Part shown: in pieces, positions 1 through 8,322 of the stretch | Layout of the letters: every line of letters starts with the position of its first letter | Numbering within the stretch: position 1 is the stretch's first letter | Notes under the pieces: generated by a model | Seen by the model: only the letters and a program-made list of their open reading frames with translations | Databases searched by the model: none | Told to the model about the DNA's origin: nothing | Source: HXMU1420-2 sp040830545 | GTDB taxonomy: Bacteria; Pseudomonadota; Alphaproteobacteria; Rhodobacterales; Rhodobacteraceae | NCBI GenBank assembly: GCA_040830545.1 | Contig: JBFOMB010000145.1 | Location: 1-17,578 of the forward strand | Reading direction: 5' to 3' | DNA: 17,578 nt | Program-made: the position numbers and the translations under genes

Positions 1-2
1 CC

Positions 3-1355
3 ATGCCCAGATACGCAACCGGACGCTACACCAACAACCCCGCCGCCATCCGCGCGCTGTTCAATGGCGGGCAGGTCCACCGCGACGTTTATGTGGACCG
101 CGAGATCTATGATCTGGAGATGAAGCACCTCTGGTCCAACACCTGGATCTTTGTCGGCCATGACAGTCAGGTCCCCAACAAGGGCGATTACTTCACCACC
201 CAGATTGGAAACCAGCCCGTCATCATGGTCCGCCACACCGATGGCGAGGTGCATGTCCTCTACAACCGCTGCCCGCACAAGGGCACGAAGATCGCCATCG
301 ACCGCGAGGGCAATACCGGTAAATTCTTCCGCTGCCCGTACCACGCGTGGTCCTTCAAAACCGACGGTTGCCTGCTCGCCATCCCCTTGAAGAAGGGATA
401 CGATGGCACCGCACTGGAAGGCAGCAAAAACGCAAAAGGCATGACACCTGTCGGCGCGGTCCATGTCTATCGCGGCTTTGTCTTTGCCCGGTTGGCCGAA
501 CACGGCATCAGCTTTGACGACTATTTCGGTGGTAGTCTTTCGACCATCGACAACATGGTGGATCGCAGCCCCGCAGGCCGGCTGGAAGTCGCAGGACCCC
601 CGCTTCGCTATATCAACAACTGCAACTGGAAAATGCTGGTCGAAAACCAGACCGACAGCTGCCATCCCATGGTGGCCCATGAATCCAGCGCAGGCACGGC
701 GGTGCGGCTATACGAGGAAATGGGCAACCCCGAACCGCGCCCCCCGGCGATGGAGATCATCGCGCCCTTCATGTCGCCGTATGAGTTCATGGAAGGTATG
801 GGCATCCGCACGTGGCCCAACGGCCATGGCCATACCGGCGTGAACATGTCGATCCACTCCGACTATTCCGCCATCCCCGGCTATTTCGATGCGATGACCA
901 AGGCGTATGGAGAGGAACGCGCCAAGGCCATCCTGGACGAAAACCGCCACAACACGGTCTATTTCCCGTCGATCATGACCAAGGGACCGATCCAGCAGGT
1001 CCGCAACTTCATCCCGCTGGGTCCGGACAAAACCCTGATCGAAAGCTGGATCTACCGGCTGGTCGGCGCGCCTGACATGCTGCTGGCCCGCACCGCGATG
1101 TATAGTCGTATGATCAACGCCTCGACCTCGATGGTCGCCCATGATGACACTGAAATGTACGAACGCGCGCAGGAAGGGCTGACCACCAATGGGCTGGAAT
1201 GGGTCGACCTCAACCGGCTCTACACCGGACCGGAATCCTATGATGAGGAACGTGTCGAAAACGGCACAACCGAACGCCAGATGCGCAACCAGATCGACGC
1301 TTGGGTGAAGTTCATGACCGTGTCGATGGAAGCTCCGGTGGAGGCGGCGGAATGA
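3..1355 (+). CDS. Rieske non-heme iron ring-hydroxylating dioxygenase, alpha (catalytic) subunit
   Basis: This is the large subunit of an aromatic ring-hydroxylating oxygenase. Such enzymes use O2 and electrons from a reductase or ferredoxin to hydroxylate an aromatic or related substrate in the cytoplasm. At 450 aa it has the usual length of the family. The Rieske [2Fe-2S] ligands are visible as C90-x-H92 and C111-x2-H114. The catalytic domain shows the mononuclear-iron motif: E214-N215, the bridging D218, H221 and H226, and a later DD pair (D381/D382) that should supply the third iron ligand. The start lies two bases inside the window, so its ribosome binding site cannot be seen. The N-terminus aligns in character with family members (HRDVY, WIFVGH), which supports this Met. 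The gene overlaps the beta subunit by ATGA. The substrate cannot be read from sequence; an aromatic acid or its CoA thioester is plausible given the ligase two genes downstream. Confidence 0.93.
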   Translation: MPRYATGRYTNNPAAIRALFNGGQVHRDVYVDREIYDLEMKHLWSNTWIFVGHDSQVPNKGDYFTTQIGNQPVIMVRHTDGEVHVLYNRCPHKGTKIAIDREGNTGKFFRCPYHAWSFKTDGCLLAIPLKKGYDGTALEGSKNAKGMTPVGAVHVYRGFVFARLAEHGISFDDYFGGSLSTIDNMVDRSPAGRLEVAGPPLRYINNCNWKMLVENQTDSCHPMVAHESSAGTAVRLYEEMGNPEPRPPAMEIIAPFMSPYEFMEGMGIRTWPNGHGHTGVNMSIHSDYSAIPGYFDAMTKAYGEERAKAILDENRHNTVYFPSIMTKGPIQQVRNFIPLGPDKTLIESWIYRLVGAPDMLLARTAMYSRMINASTSMVAHDDTEMYERAQEGLTTNGLEWVDLNRLYTGPESYDEERVENGTTERQMRNQIDAWVKFMTVSMEAPVEAAE

Positions 1356-1831
1356 GCGTGTCGCGCGATCAGATCATTGATTTCATCTACAACGAGGCCC
1401 GGATTCTGGACGAGGCCCGATATGCCGACTGGATCGCGTTGTGGCTCGACACCGGGCATTACTGGATGCCGCTGGATTTCAAACAGACCGATCCGCATTT
1501 GGTGACGTCGTTTTTGTATGAAGATTTCTTCATGCTGCGTTTGAGGGTGGAGCGTCTGAACGGTGCGCGCACATTCAGCCAGAAACCCAAGAGCCGCTGT
1601 TTGCACGTGCTGAACCGTCCGTCGATTGACGAGGCGGATGATGAGGCCGGTCGGTACAAGGTTGTGACGGCCATGCACTATCTGGAAACCCGGCTGGACG
1701 ATCAATTGTTGCTGGGCGTCACGGCAACCCATGACCTTGCCGTGGTCGATGGCGCGCTGAGGATCGCGAACAAGCGCGTGGACCTTGTGAACTGCGACGC
1801 CGCTTTCCCGAATATACAACTCCTGCCCTGA
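1352..1831 (+). CDS. Aromatic ring-hydroxylating dioxygenase, beta (small) subunit
   Basis: This 159-aa protein is the non-catalytic structural subunit that packs with the Rieske alpha subunit, usually as alpha3beta3. It has the NTF2/SnoaL-like fold typical of these subunits. Family landmarks include an N-terminal helix reading LDEARYADWIALW, a central RxxRLNG-like stretch, and the C-terminal KRVDLVNCDA followed by a short hydrophobic tail. The start is the ATG inside the ATGA overlap with the alpha stop codon. A longer in-frame ORF begins upstream at 1301, but its extra 17 residues are glycine-rich readthrough of the alpha gene and are not family-like. Translational coupling with alpha fits the need for equal amounts of both subunits. 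A single beta next to a single alpha indicates a heteromeric oxygenase of the benzoate/biphenyl type rather than an alpha-only enzyme. Confidence 0.9.
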   Translation: MSVSRDQIIDFIYNEARILDEARYADWIALWLDTGHYWMPLDFKQTDPHLVTSFLYEDFFMLRLRVERLNGARTFSQKPKSRCLHVLNRPSIDEADDEAGRYKVVTAMHYLETRLDDQLLLGVTATHDLAVVDGALRIANKRVDLVNCDAAFPNIQLLP

Positions 1832-1851
1832 GACACGAACCAGAGGCCCCG

Positions 1852-3432
<1,581 letters not shown>

Positions 3433-3451
3433 CGGTTCAATTTGCGTTCCG

Positions 3452-3523
3452 CCCAACATGCAATGTTGGGCCGCGCCGTTCCGCCCCCACGGGGCGGCGC
3501 GATTGCGCCACCCCTCGGAACGG
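3452..3523. repeat. Compact multi-hairpin intergenic repeat
   Basis: Four perfect stems lie in 72 nt downstream of the CoA-ligase gene. They are CCCAACAT/ATGTTGGG (3452-3459 with 3463-3470, loop GCA), the enclosing stem CCGTTCCG/CGGAACGG (3476-3483 with 3516-3523), the inner stem CCGCCCC/GGGGCGG (3481-3487 with 3491-3497), and GGCGC/GCGCC (3496-3500 with 3505-3509, loop GATT). Some stems share bases, so they cannot all form at once. No T-run follows, so a simple intrinsic terminator is unlikely. This resembles the structured intergenic repeats scattered through Rhodobacterales genomes; that comparison is from memory. The remaining spacer, 3524-3635, shows no gene or clear signal. Confidence 0.6.
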
Positions 3524-3635
3524 TGCTACTCCGCAAGGTTTGCGTTACCTCGTGTGCCAATGGTCCGGAGGTACTGTCTGTTGAGACAAACTCCGCGCGC
3601 TACAAGCAACATGTTGCGATGAACATCAACGCCCC

Positions 3636-3668
3636 AAAAAAGGGGAAGCCCCGGACTTTGTCCGGGGC
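3636..3668 (-). terminator. Probable intrinsic terminator of the small lipoprotein gene; also a single copy of the short palindromic repeat
   Basis: A perfect 9-bp stem, GCCCCGGAC with GTCCGGGGC (3648-3656 and 3660-3668), encloses a 3-nt loop. Read on the minus strand it is followed by TTCCCC and a run of six T at 3641-3636. It lies about 30 nt after the stop codon of the minus-strand lipoprotein gene, the expected place. The interruption between stem and T-run weakens the call. A short CCCC/GGGG hairpin around A6 (3632-3645) abuts it and may help termination from the + strand. The stem is nearly identical to the first hairpin of the repeats at 4746 and 5587, so the terminator may have been recruited from that repeat family. 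Confidence 0.55.
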
Positions 3669-3696
3669 CTGATGTGTCCGAAAACTGTGTGAAGGT

Positions 3697-4008
3697 TCAG
3701 GGACAAATCACCGGGACCATAAAGGCCGCCGGTGCTTTCTTGTGACCGAGGTAGGTCGTCGTGCGGGTGGCATCCATTGCGCAGCCCGTAGCATCCCGAA
3801 GGTATTCGGAAAACGCCTTGGATTGCAGATGACGCGGACGAGGCATATCCGCCCCGCGCCGCCCCGGTGTAACCTGCAGGTAGTGCGAAGTCGGCGAGGG
3901 CTGGGTCAGTTGCAGATCAAAGGCGCGAAACTGCGGCTCGACCGGCTCGGATGCACAGGCCGTAAGGAACAGCAGGGCAGGGAGAAACAGGCGATACGCG
4001 TTTGACAT
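3697..4008 (-). CDS. Small putative outer-membrane lipoprotein, function unknown
   Basis: This 103-aa protein has a classic lipoprotein signal. There is a basic start (MSNAYR), a hydrophobic stretch (LFLPALLFL) and the lipobox L15-T16-A17-C18, with C18 as the predicted lipidated residue. The residue after Cys is Ala, not Asp, so sorting to the outer membrane is expected by analogy with E. coli. The mature part is about 85 aa with no domain that I recognise. It contains two further cysteines (in TGCAMD and VPVICP) that might pair. The start is supported by AGAGGTG about 7 nt upstream on the minus strand. It is a single-gene unit, divergent from the CBS-domain gene and ending at a hairpin plus T-run. 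Confidence 0.72.
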   Translation of the reverse strand: MSNAYRLFLPALLFLTACASEPVEPQFRAFDLQLTQPSPTSHYLQVTPGRRGADMPRPRHLQSKAFSEYLRDATGCAMDATRTTTYLGHKKAPAAFMVPVICP

Positions 4009-4217
4009 GGGACACCTCTGAACCAGTGGCTTCGTTGCCTACAAATCTACGGAAATGGACAAAACCGCTCAATCAAAAGGTTGAGACTTCGTTAACGCGC
4101 GGGCGTAGGGCGCCGAAAATCAGCGTCTCACAAATTTCTGCGGACAGGGCGATCTTTTTTGCTAGTCTGGCGGAACCACATGGGTTTTGCGCGATTTGAA
4201 ACAGGAGGTTTCCCCAC
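4009..4217. other. Divergent intergenic region between the lipoprotein and CBS-domain genes
   Basis: This 209-nt spacer must hold the promoters for both flanking genes. A ribosome binding site is visible on each side: AGAGGTG on the minus strand and AGGAGG at 4203-4208 on the plus strand. I find no convincing -35/-10 pair and no long inverted repeat. The stretch around 4150-4165 (a run of T followed by GCTAGTCT) is AT-rich relative to its surroundings and could contain the -10 region of the plus-strand gene, but this is weak. Confidence 0.35.
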
Positions 4218-4736
4218 ATGCCGACATCCTACCAGGCCCCCATGGCAGGCGATGCCGCCAAGACGTCAACCAGCCAGTCGCTTGAAACCAACGCACAGAA
4301 AGGCGCGGGGCGCGTGCGGAACTTGCTGGCCAAAAAAAGCGGGAATGCAATCACGATCAAGGAGACAGACACAATCGCCTCTGCCGTGCAGGTGCTGCGG
4401 GACAAGCGAATCGGCGCGCTGATCGTCGTGAACGAGGCAGGGACGCTGGCGGGCATCCTGTCTGAACGCGACATCGTACGTAAACTGGCGGAAACGCCGG
4501 GTCAGACCCTGCCACAAACGGTGGCTGAGAACATGACCCGCGACGTGGTGACCTGCGGGGCCGAAGATACCCTGATCGAGGTCCTGCGCCGCATGTCCGA
4601 AGGCGGTTTCCGCCACATGCCCGCCGTGGATGGCACAACCCTTCTGGGCATGATCACCATCGGGGACGTGGTCAACTTCCGCCTGAACGAACTGGAACAC
4701 GAAGCGCTGCAATTGAAGCAGTTGATTGTCGGTTAA
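4218..4736 (+). CDS. Stand-alone CBS-pair (Bateman module) protein
   Basis: This 172-aa protein is essentially two CBS domains, about residues 36-92 and 100-160. The characteristic ends are GILSERDIVRKL (79-90) and GMITIGDVV (144-152). CBS pairs bind adenosine nucleotides such as AMP, ATP or SAM and usually regulate a partner protein; no catalytic domain is fused here. The first ~30 residues are Ser/Thr/Ala-rich and look disordered, longer than in many stand-alone CBS proteins. The chosen ATG has a full AGGAGG ribosome binding site 9 nt upstream. An internal Met at residue 9 has no comparable site. It appears monocistronic, followed by a palindromic repeat rather than a clear terminator. Its target is unknown. 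mgtE, about 11.5 kb away, also carries CBS domains, but I infer no link. Confidence 0.87.
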   Translation: MPTSYQAPMAGDAAKTSTSQSLETNAQKGAGRVRNLLAKKSGNAITIKETDTIASAVQVLRDKRIGALIVVNEAGTLAGILSERDIVRKLAETPGQTLPQTVAENMTRDVVTCGAEDTLIEVLRRMSEGGFRHMPAVDGTTLLGMITIGDVVNFRLNELEHEALQLKQLIVG

Positions 4737-4745
4737 CGCAGCGCA

Positions 4746-4813
4746 GCCCCGGACTTGATCCGGGGCCTCGGATTACGGCGCCAGAGGTCCCGGCGCAGGG
4801 GCCGTGACTGCGG
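4746..4813. repeat. Two-hairpin palindromic repeat, left copy
   Basis: Hairpin A is GCCCCGGA/TCCGGGGC (4746-4753 with 4759-4766, loop CTTGA). Hairpin B is GTCCCGGC/GCCGTGAC (4787-4794 with 4801-4808), which has one mismatch. By direct comparison 62 of 68 positions match the copy at 5587-5654, with no gaps and the same orientation. It resembles REP/BIME-type elements. It sits just after the CBS gene stop and could also act as a 3'-end stabiliser or terminator, although no T-run follows. Confidence 0.8.
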
Positions 4814-4839
4814 TTGCGCACGACGTCAACACAACGCAA

Positions 4840-5454
4840 TTACTCACATTCCCCACTTCGGTAGCAGGCCAACAAATCGGCCTTCTGCTCCGCGTCAATC
4901 GATACATAGGTTGGACAAAGGCTGCTTGTTGCCTCCGTCGCACGACCTAGCGACACCGAGGTGAGAACACCAATCACGTCCGTATGTGTGGCGGGAAGCA
5001 GCGAAAGCGCCCCTTCATGCTCATCTTGGATGGAGACACGTACGTTTACCGATTTGGTGGAGAACGGTACGAATTCTGTCCCCACATTCCTCAGCCCTTC
5101 GAACGTATACGCGCCGATATAGTGGTACTCGATCCGATTGGGCATCTGCGTGTCTGTGGAGGACGGACCATATCGGTCCTGAATGTCCTCGAAGTGCAGT
5201 TCGTGCAGGAACGGTAGGTGTGACGTACGAGTAAACCGCCCGATAACGAGTAATTTGGAGTCGTCGTTTTTTGCTGAAAGCTTCTTGGTCAGGGTTTTTG
5301 AAACCTGGCGGAGCCGTTCGGCGTGATCCGTCGGTTCCTGACCCTCCTCGAAGAGTTTGGCCAGCGGAAAGGTACTATTGAGTGCGAAAACAGATATCGG
5401 GAAGCAAAAAAACAGGGACGTGAACGAAGCCAGAATCGCATTGATTTTCGCCAT
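4840..5454 (-). CDS. Exported protein of unknown function (orphan between direct repeats)
   Basis: I do not recognise this 204-aa protein. A signal peptide is clear: MAKINA, then a hydrophobic run (ILASFTSLFFCFPI), then an S-V-F-A site with predicted cleavage after residue 24. The mature part is mostly polar, with a predicted mixed alpha/beta composition. It has two closely spaced cysteines near the C-terminus (ACYRSGEC) and another in SSLCPTY that could form disulfides in the periplasm. An upstream in-frame Met (5541) would add 29 residues before the signal peptide. The ATG at 5454 is preferred because AGGGG lies about 8 nt upstream and it begins the signal sequence. Base composition is visibly less GC-rich than its neighbours, and the gene is bordered by two direct repeat copies, which hints at transfer. 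It is transcribed alone; no partner is obvious. Confidence 0.7.
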   Translation of the reverse strand: MAKINAILASFTSLFFCFPISVFALNSTFPLAKLFEEGQEPTDHAERLRQVSKTLTKKLSAKNDDSKLLVIGRFTRTSHLPFLHELHFEDIQDRYGPSSTDTQMPNRIEYHYIGAYTFEGLRNVGTEFVPFSTKSVNVRVSIQDEHEGALSLLPATHTDVIGVLTSVSLGRATEATSSLCPTYVSIDAEQKADLLACYRSGECE

Positions 5455-5586
5455 TTTGAGCCCCTGGAATGCCAGCTTGGTCACTATCCTGACATGGTAC
5501 GGCAGTTCTCTGCAATTCCGTTTGGATCGCGTGTGTCTCACGATTGAACGCGATCATATATCCGACATGAACCACAGGGCAACGCG

Positions 5587-5654
5587 GCCCCGGACTTGAT
5601 CCGGGGCTTCGGATCAAGTCGCCAGAGGTCCCGGCGCGGGGGCCGGGACTGCGG
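5587..5654. repeat. Two-hairpin palindromic repeat, right copy
   Basis: Hairpin A is GCCCCGGA/TCCGGGGC (5587-5594 with 5600-5607). Hairpin B is a perfect 8-bp stem, GTCCCGGC/GCCGGGAC (5628-5635 with 5642-5649, loop GCGGGG). It is a direct copy of 4746-4813, offset by 841 nt. The element lies between the upstream side of the orphan gene and the 3' end of leuD. It could therefore also help end leuCD transcription on the minus strand. Confidence 0.8.
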
Positions 5655-5677
5655 CAGTGTTTGGGGAAGTCTATCGT

Positions 5678-6268
5678 TCAAGCCCAGACCCAGGGGCGAG
5701 CCTGCATCAACGCATCGCGGTAGCCCTTGATATGCTCCGCCTCGGCGCGGGTGAGGTCGATGTCGTCCCAACCGTTCATCAGTTTTGTTCGGGCCGTATC
5801 GGCGAGTGAAAACGGAACGTCCGCCCCACCGATGCGGACCGTACAGGCTTCGAGATCGACGCTCAGGTCTGTCGGCACCGACGAGATCAACCGTTCCACC
5901 TCCGACTCTGACACCTGCGCAGGAAGCAGGCCGTTGTTCACGGCGTTCCCGGCAAAGATGTCGCCGAAACTCGGCGCGATCACAGCGCGATACCCCGCAT
6001 CGACCAGCGCGTAAACCGCCGCTTCGCGCGACGATCCGCTGCCGAAATTTCGGCGGGCAATCAGAATTGACGCCTCGGGCCATCGGTTCAGCGGAAACGC
6101 CGTGTCTAGTTCGCCATCCGCGTTCCGCCGCATGTCGTGCAGCAGGTGACCACCATAGCCTTCACTGCGCGGGATCGACATGAAACGTGCTGGGATCAGC
6201 TGGTCGGTGTCTACGTTCTCCAGCGGCAGGGCAATCGCCTGTCCGGTATGTGTCGTCCAGCCCGCCAT
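5678..6268 (-). CDS. leuD: Isopropylmalate isomerase-family hydro-lyase, small subunit (LeuD-like)
   Basis: This 196-aa protein is the swivel-domain subunit that completes the active site of the two-subunit aconitase-like hydro-lyase with the LeuC-like protein. Typical motifs are NVDTDQLIPARF (18-29), the phosphate/carboxylate-binding loop NFGSGSSREAA (74-84), and PSFGDIFAGNAVNNGLLP. Canonical LeuD has GCGSSREHA in the loop; here Cys is Ser and His is Ala, which argues for a paralogue with altered specificity. The start ATG shares one base with the leuC stop (TGATG), so the two are translationally coupled. The longer open frame upstream reads through leuC and is not used. Annotation pipelines would call it leuD of leucine synthesis. 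The catabolic neighbourhood and loop changes make a maleate-, citraconate- or dialkylmaleate-hydratase role equally plausible. Confidence 0.82.
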   Translation of the reverse strand: MAGWTTHTGQAIALPLENVDTDQLIPARFMSIPRSEGYGGHLLHDMRRNADGELDTAFPLNRWPEASILIARRNFGSGSSREAAVYALVDAGYRAVIAPSFGDIFAGNAVNNGLLPAQVSESEVERLISSVPTDLSVDLEACTVRIGGADVPFSLADTARTKLMNGWDDIDLTRAEAEHIKGYRDALMQARPWVWA

Positions 6269-7671
6269 CAGAGCCGACCCTCCAGCAAGGGTCGCGCATC
6301 CGTCAGCGTGCCGGTCACAGCAGCAGCGGCCACCATGGCAGGTGACATCAGATGCGTACGCGCACCGGGGCCCTGCCGCCCCCGGAAATTGCGGTTGGTG
6401 GAACTGGCGCAGCGTTTGCCTGGCGCGACGGTCTCGCCGTTCATGCCCACGCACAGCGAACAGCCTGCCTCAGACCAATCCAGACCAGCCTGCTCGAATA
6501 TCTCCGCCAGACCCTCTTCCTCTGCCTGTTTGCGTACCAATGCGGAACCGGGGGAAACTTGTCCCGGCACTTTCGCCTTGCGCCCTGCCAGCACAGCGGC
6601 GGCGAGGCGCAGGTCTTCGATCCGGGCGTTGGTGCAGGAGCCGAGGAAGACTTGATCGACCGGCGTGCCTTCCAAAGGGCGACCGGCGGTCAGGCCCATG
6701 TAGTCGAGCGCAGCCCGCGCCGCATCAGCACGTGCTTCCGGCAGGCGGGCGGGGTCGGGCAGGGTGGTATCAATGGGCAGCGCCTGTTCCGGGCTGGTGC
6801 CCCAGGTGACGGTCGGCGCAATCTCGGACGCATCAAACTGCGCTTCGCGGTCAAACGACGCGCCGTCATCCGTCTGCAAATCCGCCCAATCCGCGATCGC
6901 CCGGTCCCAGGCCTGACCCTTCGGCGCAAAGGGACGGCCCTGCACATACTCCAGCACCTTCGTATCCGGCGCGACCATGCCAAACCGCGCGCCGCCTTCG
7001 ATGGAGAGATTGCAAAGCGTCAACCGCGCCTCGACCGAAAGATCACGCACCGTGCTGCCTGCATACTCCACCGCATGCCCCCGCGCGCCATCTGTCCCCA
7101 GCTTCGCAATCCAGTTCAGCGCTATGTCCTTGGCCGTGACCCCGGGCATCAGGCTCCCATCAACCGTGATCCGCATCGCCCTGGGCTTGGTCTGCCACAC
7201 GGTTTGCGTGGCCAGGACATGCGCCACCTCGGTCGCGCCGATGCCAAAGGCCAGTGCGCCCAACGCGCCGTGGGTCGAGGTATGGCTGTCCCCGCAGGTC
7301 ACCAGCAGACCGGGCAGCGTCAGCCCCTGTTCCGGCCCGATTACATGCACAATCCCCTGCCGCGCGTCATGCAGGCCAAAGGCGCGGACGTCGTGGGTCT
7401 TTGCGTTTTCCTCCAGTGTGCGGATCATGCGGGCGATGTCGGGGTCCGCGATGTGGGACCGGTCGCGCACGGGCGCATAGTGATCCACAACGGCAAAGGT
7501 CAAGTCCGGCTCGGCCACCGGCAGCCCCCGCGCCGCGATCTTGGCAAAGCCGTGATGTGACCCTTCGTGTACCAGGTGCCGGTCCACCCACAGCAGCGAT
7601 GCACCATCCGCGCGACGGCGAATTTCGTGGCGGGTCCAGAGTTTATCGAGCAGAGTTTGTGGCGTGGTCAT
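6268..7671 (-). CDS. leuC: Isopropylmalate isomerase-family hydro-lyase, large [4Fe-4S] subunit (LeuC-like)
   Basis: This 467-aa protein has the full length of bacterial LeuC. It carries the three cluster cysteines C346 (in GSCTNARIEDLR), C404 and C407 (GCSLCVGMN), the CGDSHTSTHGALG block (126-138) and the RCASSTNRNFRGRQG block near the C-terminus. It should bind an O2-sensitive [4Fe-4S] cluster and hydrate or dehydrate a 2- or 3-hydroxy diacid. Canonical LeuC reads GCSMCLAMN at the cluster motif; the SLCVGMN form here and the LeuD loop changes suggest a diverged paralogue. leuA and leuB are not in the window. The gene is transcribed divergently from the tautomerase-hydantoinase operon over 77 nt, which suggests shared control. 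No good Shine-Dalgarno is seen upstream of the ATG, so initiation may be weak or leaderless. Biosynthetic isopropylmalate isomerase remains possible. Confidence 0.85.
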   Translation of the reverse strand: MTTPQTLLDKLWTRHEIRRRADGASLLWVDRHLVHEGSHHGFAKIAARGLPVAEPDLTFAVVDHYAPVRDRSHIADPDIARMIRTLEENAKTHDVRAFGLHDARQGIVHVIGPEQGLTLPGLLVTCGDSHTSTHGALGALAFGIGATEVAHVLATQTVWQTKPRAMRITVDGSLMPGVTAKDIALNWIAKLGTDGARGHAVEYAGSTVRDLSVEARLTLCNLSIEGGARFGMVAPDTKVLEYVQGRPFAPKGQAWDRAIADWADLQTDDGASFDREAQFDASEIAPTVTWGTSPEQALPIDTTLPDPARLPEARADAARAALDYMGLTAGRPLEGTPVDQVFLGSCTNARIEDLRLAAAVLAGRKAKVPGQVSPGSALVRKQAEEEGLAEIFEQAGLDWSEAGCSLCVGMNGETVAPGKRCASSTNRNFRGRQGPGARTHLMSPAMVAAAAVTGTLTDARPLLEGRL

Positions 7672-7748
7672 GTCAATTGTCTTTGGCTACGCTAAGTCTA
7701 ACGCGAATTGCAGGCCCGGCAAGCGGGGCGACAGCGCGGGGAGGGGAC
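7672..7748. promoter_or_regulatory. Shared divergent regulatory region between leuC-like and the tautomerase-hydantoinase operon
   Basis: This 77-nt spacer must contain the start signals for both directions unless transcripts begin inside the genes. The left half is AT-rich and the right half GC-rich, ending with a strong GGGAGGGGAC ribosome binding site for the GTG start at 7749. Short inverted CAATT/AATTG elements (7674-7678 and 7706-7710) flank a CTAAGTCTAA segment and could be operator half-sites, but they are short and unproven. No regulator gene is adjacent. Confidence 0.4.
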
Positions 7749-8315
7749 GTGCCGGTAATCGAAGTTCACCTGATCGAGGGCTATGCGCCCAAGGACAAAA
7801 CGCGCCTGTGCACCGCGCTGACGGATGCAACGCGGCTGGTCATTCCGGCCCCGCCCGAGGCCGTTACCGTCATGGTGCACGACCACGCGCCCGCCGGTTA
7901 CATGCGGGGGAGGGAGGCCAAGGCACCTGCCACGGCGCTTCCCGATGCGGCCCAAATCGTGCGCGACTTCCTTGCCGCGATGGAGGCACGCGACCTCAAG
8001 CGAGCGGAAACCCACCTGGGCGCGGGGTTCCAGATGGTCTTCCCCGGCACGGGTCCCATGACATCCCTTCAGGACCTGGTTGACTGGGCCAAACCCCGCT
8101 ACCGGTTTGTGAAGAAAACCTATGACACGTTTGACACGCTCCACAGCGCCGGGGACGAAACCATAGTCTATTGCACCGGCACGCTCTATGGCGAATGGCC
8201 AGATGGCACGCCCTTTGACGGCATCCGCTTCATCGACCGCTTTGCGCTCGTGAATGGGCTGATCGTCCGACAGGATGTGTGGAACGACATCGCCGAAGTG
8301 AAGACCGCAAAGTGA
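7749..8315 (+). CDS. Tautomerase (4-oxalocrotonate tautomerase family) fused to a SnoaL/NTF2-like domain
   Basis: This 188-aa protein starts at GTG. The second residue is then proline (MPVIEVHL), the catalytic N-terminal Pro of the 4-oxalocrotonate tautomerase family once Met is removed. The GTG follows GGGAGGGGAC, a strong ribosome binding site, and no nearby ATG would place Pro next to the start. Residues 1-62 form the tautomerase unit (beta strand, helix KDKTRLCTALTDATR, strand AVTVMVHDH, then the YMRGREA loop). Residues 66-188 look like a SnoaL/NTF2-type alpha+beta barrel, with a DFLAAMEARDLKRAETHL helix and a GIRFIDRFALVNGLIVRQDVWND sheet. It is the first gene of the six-gene operon, 7 nt before the hydantoinase-B gene. 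Likely chemistry is keto-enol or double-bond isomerisation of an unsaturated oxo acid. The role of the second domain is unknown. Confidence 0.75.
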   Translation: MPVIEVHLIEGYAPKDKTRLCTALTDATRLVIPAPPEAVTVMVHDHAPAGYMRGREAKAPATALPDAAQIVRDFLAAMEARDLKRAETHLGAGFQMVFPGTGPMTSLQDLVDWAKPRYRFVKKTYDTFDTLHSAGDETIVYCTGTLYGEWPDGTPFDGIRFIDRFALVNGLIVRQDVWNDIAEVKTAK

Positions 8316-8322
8316 AGACCAA

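Noticed and set aside
3442..3672. 76-aa open frame on the + strand after the CoA ligase
   Set aside because: It runs straight through the nested hairpins and the palindromic repeat, has no ribosome binding site or family-like sequence, and ends inside the repeat.
4746..5654. Insertion sequence or transposon
   Set aside because: The flanking repeats are direct, not terminal inverted repeats, and the enclosed protein has a signal peptide and no transposase motif.
6352..7560. 402-aa open frame on the + strand
   Set aside because: It lies antisense to the clearly conserved leuC-like gene, and its His/Arg/Pro-rich composition is typical of an antisense shadow in GC-rich DNA.
7254..7748. ATG-started N-terminal extension of the tautomerase frame
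   Set aside because: The extra residues are Arg/Pro-rich antisense to leuC. The GTG at 7749 has a strong ribosome binding site and restores the catalytic N-terminal proline.
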